Assembly (NCBI GenBank): GCA_003344405.1
Contig: NOWV01000327.1
Location: 1 to 47,512 of the forward strand
Direction of reading: 5' to 3'
DNA from: Trichoplax sp. H2
Taxonomy: Eukaryota; Placozoa; Uniplacotomia; Trichoplacea
Length of the DNA: 47,512 nucleotides
Of this stretch, positions 1-9,210 are shown one piece after another. Positions within the stretch are counted from its first letter, which is position 1, and each line of letters opens with the position of its first letter. The position numbers were made by a program, and so were the translations under genes. The notes below the pieces were generated by a model that was not told where the DNA came from, searched no databases, and was given only the letters and a program-made list of their open reading frames with translations.

Positions 1-58
1 GTTATACGGTATCGATTGATAGTAAAAATATCACTTCTAAAATATGATTACTTCTTAG

Positions 59-742
59 GCGTTAGCGGTATGCCTATCTACGACAGGTGTAGTACTGTTC
101 GCTTTTGATGATGGTTTTGGCTCTTTCGCTACCTTGGGTGTTATTCTATCAGTATTCTTTACTCTTACCGCAGCTTGTTTTCGTGTAAGTTATAGTAAAA
201 TTTATAATTACTTATTAATGAACTTTATATATATGTTACTGCTTATCTTTATTAAAGTGTTACAGTTTAAGTACTGAAAGGTATATAATATTTATTAGGT
301 ATACGAAAAGTATTCTATTGGCGATGCATCGCCAATTCAAGCATCGATGCTACTGACAATTATTAGCATTATTAATTTCTTGTTGGGATGGATACCTGTT
401 GTTATATTTCATTATACGGGATTTGAAAAGCTTACATGGTCTGACATTCCTTGGGAACCTCTAATGATTACAGATTTTTGTAATATGTTAAACGCCTGCT
501 TTGTTGTTATTGGAGTCGCTGTTACCTATCCTGTATTTATTTCGCTAGGTTCTCTCTTTGGAATACCGATTAACGCAGTTATTGACGCGATCTTCCGTAA
601 CGAATCGTTTTCGGCATTAAAAATAGTGAGCACATTATTACTTGCTGTAGGATTCTTAATTTTATTAATACCTTTGGAAAAGGCTAAATCGATATCTAGA
701 ACGCCAATTAAGTTGATAACTTGTAGATATCGAAAAAAATAA
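59..742 (+). CDS. SLC35F3/F4-like membrane carrier, copy 1 (3' part only)
   Basis: Two terminal coding exons are visible, 59-184 and 299-742, joined in phase 0 across a 114-nt GT..AG intron. The 5' exons lie outside the window. The peptide ALAVCLSTTGVVLFAF followed by VYEKYSIGDASPIQ and a hydrophobic C-terminal half (about TM6-TM10) matches the SLC35F3/F4 branch of the drug/metabolite transporter superfamily. The key similarity is DIPWEPL, then GVAVTYPVFISLGSLFGIP, then NAVID, against DIPWGNL, TYPTLMS and NAVID remembered from vertebrate F3/F4. Family members are ten-helix membrane proteins; SLC35F3 has been linked to thiamine transport, but the substrate here cannot be read from sequence. 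The copy is nearly identical to 5286-5969 of the neighbouring paralog except in two short patches (473-495 and 703-738). The family call is fairly sure; the substrate is unknown. Confidence 0.85.
185..298 (+). other. intron of SLC35F-like copy 1
   Basis: GTAAGT donor and ATTTATTAG acceptor. It differs from the matching intron 5412-5525 of copy 2 by a single base that I can see (t/c near 227). Such identity in non-coding DNA points to very recent duplication or gene conversion. Confidence 0.85.
317..336. repeat. 20-bp perfect palindrome inside a coding exon
   Basis: ATTGGCGATG followed directly by its reverse complement CATCGCCAAT. It encodes the loop around IGDASPI at the start of the last exon. 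The same palindrome lies at 5544-5563 in copy 2. Confidence 0.9.
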
Positions 743-1049
743 GAGTTACTATTACTCTTATAAAATCCTGTTTATTCACAATCGCTTTATCGAGTAATGA
801 TAAAATTTATATCTTAGAGATAAAAATAAAAATAGTATACATTACAGCTGTAGACAGCCAGTTTGACAATATTCACAATAAAGATTATAGAGTGTGACAA
901 AGTACTTATTATATCCATCTGATTTTGGTGGTATGATGTAGCTTTTGCAATATTTATGGCAGTATTAAAGATAGACTAGGTTTTATAAAATTTTGAAGGT
1001 TACAGAATAATCTTATCGCAGGTGTAATAACTGCTTCTGTAAAGCTTCT

Positions 1050-1110
1050 TTTAATTAATAAATACACAAATACACACTCTGTTGTTATTCTTTCTCTCCC
1101 TGTCTCGATA
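1050..1110 (+). other. conserved 3'-flank block with AATAAA, copy 1
   Basis: ATTAATAAATACACAAATACACACTCT, abbreviated here, is followed by a TTATTCTTTCTCTC pyrimidine run. The same block with few changes is at 6368-6425, about 400 bases past the stop of the second paralog. The AATAAA in both copies could be a poly(A) signal; this is inference from position only. Confidence 0.4.
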
Positions 1111-1940
1111 AGCATTTGTCTGGGCTTATGAATTTACAGTTTATTTTACTAGATAGACTTTATTATTGCTTGTTTATTAGCGATAACATATAGGGATATA
1201 ATACGGTACACGTATTCTATTGATTTATTAGTACTAGTAGATCCCGCACTCACAACATTCGCTTGGTGTACTTGTACTTTTTACTTAATAGTATGTACTG
1301 AAAGTACATGTACACATATCACATACGGACAAAATTATTTTAATATAGTAGATTTATTAATCCTTTCACTAGTTGAAATTATTTCATAAATTTTATATCA
1401 CGGGATTGCGATCGATTTCAAAGAGATTGAATCTCGTTTGCAAAACTGATTTGTAACAGTAGCACTGGAAGCATACCCTAGAGAGTCAATTACACTAATT
1501 CAGTAGTGTTGTACAATATAATCTAGTCTTCTATCTTAGATTACTAAATATTTCAGATTAAGTAATCAGTACTTCTATTCACTTTTCTCGTATTAAAACT
1601 CTGTTACTATTACTCCCTCGCGTTATTACTCTGATACAACCAATACGCATATATTGCATCCTGCGTTGGGCTTGACCTAGACTTACCCCTTGGATTGTAA
1701 AATGTATGATTGCCATCAATATATATGAATATTCTTGTGACAAAGATACACCGGAGATGTTTCTGGGTATTTCTGGGTCTTCTTCTATCTCGACTACTTA
1801 TCAAGATTAATCACCCGCAATAATTATAAACATTTTCCTTCCGTTTCACGGTAAAAACGCTATAGACCTTCTCCTTAATCATAAACAATAAAATAACGAA
1901 CTTTCATTCACTGTAAAAAGAAACTCATTTTTATACCTTT

Positions 1941-1975
1941 GTAGTGATTTTAGCTAATTACGGTAATTTTGTGTA
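1941..1975 (+). repeat. dispersed 35-bp repeat, copy 1
   Basis: Begins GTAGTGATTTTAGCTAATTA and ends TAATTTTGTGTA. It matches 37136-37170 on the same strand with two mismatches. The flanks do not match, so it may be the remnant of a mobile or regulatory element. Confidence 0.6.
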
Positions 1976-2636
1976 CACTACAACCTTCTATTTATATTCG
2001 TGAGCAGTCATAGAGTATACATATACATGGAAATTAATACTAATAAACGACATGGCTGTCGTATATTCTTAGACCTCATTTTTATTGCTTAATACTCTAC
2101 TTTAAAATACGTTAGATCACGCATAGAACACGAGATAGTCATGATTAGAACACGGTCTGACCTTTAAGGTCTCTTTACAAATAAGGTATTTAACTAATTC
2201 ACTTAACCTAACTGGAAAATGAACTAGTTTTACAGTCTATAACCTAACGACAAGTTACCAGTTGTACAACAATCAATGCCACGTATTTATACATATAATG
2301 ATCTTTAACCCCGTGACAATCCTATTTTTGTAGTTAATTAGAAGTCTTTTTCCCTAAATTTTGAAGGATTACTTTGATAGAACTAGTAATAGATATTACA
2401 GCTACAGTAATTTCCAACTAAACGGCAATCAAGCTACAAAATAGTAATAAATCAGCCAAATAGCAATAGTAATGTAATTCGTTCTAGCCTGGTACTAATA
2501 AGTCGCCAGAAAAGTGATAATATATCCAACAGTGCCGTAAAAACAAATTAAATAGTATCTTGACTCTAATAACAATATGCAATAGGGTAGAAGCTGTACT
2601 GTACTATACACTGAGTGTAAAGTACGATACTATTCA

Positions 2637-2880
2637 TTGATTATTACATCTAGATCGTCCGTGATGATGCAAGATCGGTCACAAATAAGTTTTGCTATAT
2701 AATGCCTTGAAAGATACAAATTTGTATACAGGATATGCGATAGCGGATTACTATCGCTATTCACTACGTCGAAATCGCTCTTGATGATGCAGTATGGGTA
2801 ATAAAACCGGTTTTCGATACAGAATATCTTTAAAAATAAATATCTACGTCTGTATATAGTATAGGGTATTTACTAGTACT
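2637..2880 (+). repeat. degenerate tandem repeat, about 120-bp unit, two copies
   Basis: The GATGATGC core at 2663 recurs at 2783. The surroundings (TCGTCCG/TCGCTCT before it, and GATA-AATAT-type text after it) align loosely between the two units. Confidence 0.5.
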
Positions 2881-3059
2881 GGTTTACTGGCCGATAGCTA
2901 TAAATAGTAAAAGCTGATTCGTGTATTAATTCAGTTTTCAATGTGAAGGTAATACATGGAGGATTTTAGTTTGATGTTGCTGAAGTCGAGTTTAATTTCA
3001 AATTTAACTTAATGTTACTTTAATATTAATAATTTACTGTTATTTCATGACATGATGGC

Positions 3060-3311
3060 ATGAGTATATACAATTGCGATACTATCAGAAAGACTCATCA
3101 GACAGGGGCTACTCGACAAAAAATTTCTCCCTCATCGTCCTTTACCGTAACTCCGGTTTTTCCATACCGTTCTCAGTCGCAGCTACTGACTTCGTACCAA
3201 AAACTATTTTCCTCTTCATTAAAAAAGAATGAGACACTCAACTACCTCTACAGTGCAAATAGAACCGCTTACAGTTATTCTAAAGTTGTTGCTGGATTCA
3301 TAGTAAACTAA
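3060..3311 (+). CDS. hypothetical small ORF, serine-rich
   Basis: An ATG-started open frame of 83 codons, preceded by GATGGC. The product is rich in Ser, Thr and Tyr (for example SPSSSFTVTPVF) with no signal peptide, membrane segment or motif that I recognise. Base composition is less A+T rich than the flanks, which is why it is listed. It ends close to a GTAAAC that could be a splice donor, so it might also be a first exon. It sits between the two SLC35F-like genes and has no visible partner exons. It may well be chance; low confidence. Confidence 0.22.
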   Translation: MSIYNCDTIRKTHQTGATRQKISPSSSFTVTPVFPYRSQSQLLTSYQKLFSSSLKKNETLNYLYSANRTAYSYSKVVAGFIVN

Positions 3312-3903
3312 CAATTTATTACGTAAATTTCGCGATTGTACTCGTGTGTGTAATGTTGAAGATACTGTAGAACTATCTCTTTAGTAGAATCAGTCAATGA
3401 GATAGCGTGGTAGACTCCGTAGCATGCGAAATATTCGAAACTATAGTAGATATACAGTAACTTGTCTGACTATAGCTATTAAATGAGAGACATAGCTTTA
3501 TTCAATATGCAGATCCAGGTGTCTGAAAAAATAATACGACAAGGACCTCAATTTCTTGTTACATTCACATGATTGCATGAAGTAGTTTCTTCTGTTAATA
3601 GCCTAAATGTATAATATCCTCCGCCATTAACGTAGATACTTGTGTAATCTTACAGTCTAACTGCTAACATTGTCTATTCTTACAGCTGCGCCACAGATGT
3701 ACAGAATATATTATATAACATTTCATAGCTCTCACGTACTAGATTACTGATAGATCGCTTGAGCTAAGAGCGCCAAATACGTTCGACTTTATAGCTATAA
3801 TAGCATGCAATGATATTAGCTATAATATATATGAGAATAAGCAACGTAACTAATTCCATTAATTTCTCTTAGATTTACCATCACCTACAAATGCAAGTTA
3901 AAA

Positions 3904-5969
3904 ATGGAAAATTGCACCGAAAACAGTTATGAAATAGCTATAGAATCCCAGGATAAAGTCTCGATAGGTAGAAACAATTTCATACTTTATTGCTATCCAT
4001 ATCGCAAGTATTTGCATGCAATTATATAGTTAATTATACATCTATAAATTAACATTACTGGAACATTTTTACGTCTGTTTATTGAAACCGAAAGATTTAT
4101 AACATTAATTTTAAGCTTTTTTACCGAATTAATTATACAATTATTAGATGACAAGGTAGAGAAATCCTCACTTTCTAACTCCACACTTTCTAAATTAAAT
4201 ATTCGTAAAACAATCTATGGAATTATTATCGTGCTCACAATAGCAATCAGTTTCAGCCTTTTAATTCAATTTGGAAAGATTACAGTCTCAATTGAGCATA
4301 ATTTTACTTCCATAACATTCTTCACTTGGTAGGTACGATAATTTTAGCGTTTGTGTATCGTAGTAATGTAACAGGGTATGTACTGTACAATGTACATGTA
4401 CTCCAAGCTCAATATAGAAGCGAATTTATTCCTTACTTACAATGTATATTTTATAGTATAAAACGATGAGATAAAATGTGCATCTTTGCTATCTTAATCT
4501 ATTAATAGAATTAGACTACAAATAAAGCATTTTTACTGATTTATTAATGAAGTAAATATCACTACGTTAAATAACTATAATTTATACCATAGGATTGCGG
4601 CTTCGACTACCTCACTCACCTTTCCAATCCATGCCTTGGTTTTAATGATCTTCAAGGGTGAAACCTTACGTCAGATATACAAGTATGTATAATAGCAATT
4701 AATATGATAAAATAATAATCTATGTACTATGCCTTGTATCTAAATTACATATTAACTAATTAAATATGCTTGATAGACTACTGCCTGTATATCATATATT
4801 CATTATATTGATAAATTGACACTTATATTTAATCGGTTAAAAATGAATTAACTAAGCTTAAATTATTTTTGATGTAATTTTGTTATCTAGAGAATCAATT
4901 AAAATTTATCCACGTAAAGACTTAAAAAAAATTTTTTGGCTTCGATTCCTACCATTAGCCATACTTACGAATTTAATTGTGGCGTTCACCTATTACCCTC
5001 TAAACTTTACCGCTCCAACCAATATTACGGCTATTTTTTCGTCAGTACTAAGCATGGTATATATTTTATCGGTCCTATTTTTGAAAGAGCCATTTGTATT
5101 ACTTAGGGTAAGTATTCTCGTAGTTCTAAGATTATAAAAGTAATACATAATTTTAAAGATAGAAATATCATTTAAATTAAGGGCTTTTAATTAAGAGTAA
5201 TAGTATTTTGTTCGTGAGATCAAACATGTTATACGGTATCAATTGATAGTAAAAATATCACTTCTAAAATATGATTACTTCTTAGGCGTTAGCGGTATGC
5301 CTATCTACGACAGGTGTAGTACTGTTCGCTTTTGATGATGGTTTTGGCTCTTTCGCTACCTTGGGTGTTATTCTATCAGTATTCTTTACTCTTACCGCAG
5401 CTTGTTTTCGTGTAAGTTATAGTAAAATTTATAATTACTTATTAACGAACTTTATATATATGTTACTGCTTATCTTTATTAAAGTGTTACAGTTTAAGTA
5501 CTGAAAGGTATATAATATTTATTAGGTATACGAAAAGTATTCTATTGGCGATGCATCGCCAATTCAAGCATCGATGCTATTGACAATTATTAGCATTATT
5601 AATTTCTTGTTGGGATGGATACCTGTTGTTATATTTCATTATACGGGATTTGAAAAGCTTACATGGTCTGACATTCCTTGGGAACCTCTAATGATTACAA
5701 ATTTATTTAATATGTTACATAGCTGCTTTGTTGTTATTGGAGTCGCTGTTACCTATCCTGTATTTATTTCGCTAGGTTCTCTCTTTGGAATACCGATTAA
5801 CGCAGTTATTGACGCGATCTTCCGTAACGAATCGTTTTCGGCATTAAAAATAGTGAGCACATTATTACTTGCTGTAGGATTCTTAATTTTATTAATACCT
5901 TTGGAAAAGGCTAAATCGATATCTAGAACGGTAGTTAAATTATTAACTTGCAGGCATGGAAAAGCATAA
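3904..5969 (+). CDS. SLC35F3/F4-like membrane carrier, copy 2 (complete)
   Basis: Six exons: 3904-3967, 4148-4328, 4593-4682, 4891-5107, 5286-5411, 5526-5969. All junctions are GT..AG, phases agree throughout, and the total is 374 codons including the stop. The start ATG gives a hydrophilic N-tail MENCTENSYEIAIESQDKVS. TM1 follows (TIYGIIIVLTIAISFSLLIQ), then FFTWIAASTTSLTFPIHALV, aligned with the FFLTWFATTWN segment of SLC35F3/F4. The rest is hydrophobic helices ending in GVAVTYPVFISLGSLFGIP and NAVID. The family has about ten helices, moves small organic substrates, and may be in the plasma membrane or endomembranes; the substrate is unknown. The tandem paralog lies 5227 bases upstream. Exons 1-3 are supported by splice phase and similarity to remembered family members only, so the first exon is the least certain part. 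Confidence 0.82.
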
Positions 5970-5985
5970 GAGTTACTATTACTCT
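5228..5985 (+). repeat. near-identical segment shared with window positions 1-758
   Basis: The offset is a constant 5227 with no indels. Exon 5, the intron and exon 6 differ at only a few single bases, plus two clustered patches (473-495 against 5700-5722, and 703-738 against 5930-5965). Beyond the stop codon similarity falls off quickly, with indels. Confidence 0.9.
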
Positions 5986-6780
5986 TGCAAAATCCGGTTT
6001 ATTGACAATCGCTTTATCGAATAGTAATGAAATTACATCTTAGAGATAAAAATAAGCATATGCTTTAGCAGTCGACAGCAAATTTGACAATATTTGCAAT
6101 GACTATTATAGATTGTAACATCTGTTTGTTCTTATATGCTGCAGCTTTCTATTGCATTTATTGCAGTATTTAGTAATCAATTAAATTTTTATAAGTATAC
6201 ACGTAATTTCTATGTTTATATGTTGTGCTACGAAATGAATGTTGGTTGAAGCTAATGTCATGTATTTCATGATTGATTATCATAAATAAACATGCACTAT
6301 AAGGTAGGCTAATTTTAAGGATAGTAAAATAAGCTTGTCGTACGTACGATCATCGTGACCGTAAAACTTGTTTTAATTCAATAAACACCCAAATACACAC
6401 TCTTTTATTCTTTCTCTCTCTATCTCTCTACTCACCAACCATCCTTGAATTATCATGGCTACAGTTGATCTGCATGTAGAGCTAGACGATCTTCTACAAC
6501 TCAGAACATCACATACCGTGCACTATGACATCTATATTATATTATTGTTAATTAATCATTTCGATTCTGGAAAGTGCAGTATATGTTATATTTCACGCAG
6601 TTAAGGTAATTATACATTATGCAATGCATTTCAGGGTCATATACCATTAGTTACAGAACGATTTTTCCTTTACATAATCATATCTTGCCAATTAAATAGC
6701 GAGATCAATTCTGAATTTACTATCTCGCGAAAATAATGTGATTTGTATTAGAATTAGATATTTAAAGATTTTATGTTAGC
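5970..6780. other. spacer: 3' flank of SLC35F-like copy 2
   Basis: No gene seen. Bases 5970-6090 are a diverged copy of 743-860. AATAAA motifs occur at about 6283 and 6380, the second inside the block shared with 1050-1110, and could serve polyadenylation. Confidence 0.5.
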
Positions 6781-7270
6781 GCTATGTTGGATCAGTCGCG
6801 AGACTGTTATTTAACTGCGATGATTGGGCTCAGATTGGTCACACCGTAGGCCAGGAATTACCTACTTAGCGGGAGGTGAAGTTGTGAGCCCAATGGGTAA
6901 CCTGATTGGCTCCGAAAGGCCAAAACAAGGGTCAAGAGGAAGAAAATAAGGTGTGGCTAGCGATGGTCATAGTTTATAGTGAAATATTAATAAATGATAG
7001 TTCCCGTATGGGAATATTTGTGTTAGAGTTTTGTTCAAAATATGTTGACAAATAAGATGGGCCTGGATCGTATGAAAGGATCTTAGAGAGAGAGCTAAAG
7101 TAGCCTCTCAGATTTGCCAAGTTGAGGTTACTAAGCTAACGTTCTACTATTAGCTATAACCTTTTTATTGCTAATATTTTGTAACCTTTTTATGTATATA
7201 ATAAAGCTATTCTTATCCTAAGGCACTCAGTCTCAGCATTACTGTGAACCAGTAGTTCGGAATAGTTTAA
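6781..7270. other. GC-richer island, possible old solo LTR or other mobile remnant
   Basis: This stretch is clearly richer in G+C than its surroundings and has no ORF. It contains a perfect 10-bp inverted repeat (ATTGGGCTCA at 6825-6834, TGAGCCCAAT at 6887-6896), a GAGAGAGAGC purine run, and near its end a TATATAATAAAG signal followed by a short C-containing tail. That order resembles an LTR, but I could not find matching terminal TG..CA ends with a target-site duplication. Function unknown. Confidence 0.3.
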
Positions 7271-9210
7271 GAGCAACCATTATTACACTCGCCACCTGTT
7301 CATAATTCGCACTTCTAATTTAAGGCGTCATGATATAAGTCTCGCAGTACTAACATGCTTAGCACAAACTATACGTACAGTATCTCAGAATCTTAATGTA
7401 CTGTAAACATCTCAATAGAATAACTGCAAAACGTACAGTAATCATTTTCAACTAATAGGCACTTTGAACAATATTATAATCTAATATACAAGTTTAAATA
7501 TTCTTATTATAATCTTGCAGTAATAATCGTAGGCTAATTTGGGCTGTACTATAACCTTACTTAGATTTAAAATTGGAAATGGCTCTTAATGATACTGTAC
7601 GATCTCAAAGCATGAACATTCATAGGTGTACATTGACCTAATATAGAGATTTATAAAGACTTCAATGAATATTCGTAAGCCTTGACTTTGACTTTCGTGG
7701 GTAAAGTTACCATACGAACACATGTTTTTCAATAAAATAATAGCTCTTGCATGTCTTTCTTTAACTTTCATAGTATCATAAAGTTGATAGCACAGTATAT
7801 CATTCGCAAGATATATTTTGAAACAGTGCACTACATGTCAGTAATTTAATTATCAATAGATCATATGCAAAATTTTTTTATTTATTACCAGGGTATATTT
7901 TGCAGTAGTGTACTGTACTTCACATCAGTACCATAATAAATAAGACACAATATTCAATTTCCGAATAAAATATCTTTCACAAATAGACGTTAGAACAAAT
8001 TATAAGTTTAATCTATATGCAGGCTCATTTTGGGGACTATATCTAGATCTTCCAGTACAGCGTAAATTTGCTAGTTAGTATGCAGTAAATTTACAAGTTC
8101 ATAAGTTGAGTGCGTGGCTAATCAAATGTCTTAAATTTTACGATTAAAAAACTATGTAATAGCCTAAAATATTGTAATTAAAATCCCAAAATGACCACAC
8201 TCTATAACCTTTTGCGTATAGAAATGGCGATGAATGATGCCGATGATCATAACGTTTACGGAGAAATAAAATAGGGCTTAGCTCGGAAAATTCCATCTCA
8301 AGCGAGAACATGACATAAATTTAAATTAGTCATGTGTATAAGATCTTTTATTGTCATTTCTACCGACAACTGTAGTACAAATTTACTATCTGCTCACCGT
8401 CACTGTGGACATGAATCTATAGTATTCTCTGCACTCTAATTTGATTTACTGTTAGTATAATTTTACGATTACAATAAAGGAGGAAATCCACGTTATTAAT
8501 TATCAATTGTTATGATAATTACTCTTAAATACAATGACAATGTTCACGTATGCTTGTTATTAGGGATAATACTAAATTATAGGATAAGTTTTCCTTAACA
8601 ACGCGTCAATGGGTTGATTGTTATAACATCCAGTGCATAGTGAATTATTAAAATTTAGTGTAGTAACGTATAGTGCTCATCGAATATAGGCAGCATCTTT
8701 TAGTGTTATGGAGTTTCCGATAATGTCATAAGTTTACAAGTATTTATTTCAGTTTATTTAAGATTAGCTACCAATAGTTACCGACTGCAAGCTGACATAG
8801 CGCAAGAGTTTTATCAACAGACGGAAATAGAAAGAACAAGACCTAAAATAAGTGAGTTATTCTACCTTATAATCATGTTATTCGATGGAAGCAGTATGAT
8901 ATTTACAAATGGAAGAATTTAATTACACATTAACGCTGCAAAAAGTTTCGTATGGCTATTAACGAATTTGTTTAAGAGTCTGAATCTTTAGTCACTTCTT
9001 TCGATAGTCTATAAGATAAAATAAATTAGCTTAGTGATTTTATTTATAATAGTATTAGATCGTAAATCACAGTAGCCCTGTCATAGCTGTCTTATAAGAC
9101 AAAGTACTATAACAATACAAGTCTATAACTGGGATATTATTACCCTACCTATAGTCAAACTATTTAGTAATACCAATCATCGCCGCTTATATTTCGACAT
9201 AAAATTTAGG
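7271..9210. other. spacer without a recognisable gene, upstream of the SAXO-like gene
   Basis: A+T rich with stops in all frames. The minus-strand ORF at 7586-7831 shows no family signature. The promoter of the downstream gene should lie near the right end, but no clear TATA box or initiator stands out. The ATG at 9211 directly follows TTTAGG, so an upstream 5'-UTR exon with an acceptor at 9209 is possible. Confidence 0.5.

Larger units (their letters stand above)
743..2630. other. spacer without a recognisable gene
   Basis: Stops are frequent in every frame and the few ORFs (for example 1610-1804 on the minus strand) resemble nothing known. The first 370 bases are a diverged version of the flank downstream of copy 2: the stretch after the stop codon up to about 860, and a block at 1050-1110, can be aligned with 5970-6090 and 6368-6425. 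A 35-base dispersed repeat lies at 1941-1975. Confidence 0.6.

Noticed and set aside
1610-1804. Minus-strand ORF of 64 codons
   Set aside because: No family signature, no splice context, and in a spacer with frequent stops; expected by chance.
3993-4184. Minus-strand ORF opposite the second exon region of SLC35F-like copy 2
   Set aside because: Shadow of the + strand coding sequence and intron, where splice phases support the + strand gene.
6781-7270. Full LTR retrotransposon or tRNA-derived SINE in the GC-richer island
   Set aside because: No matching TG..CA ends with target-site duplication, no A/B box pair, and no polyprotein nearby; kept only as an unexplained island.
7586-7831. Minus-strand ORF of 81 codons
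   Set aside because: No recognisable motif or partner exons and composition like the surrounding spacer.
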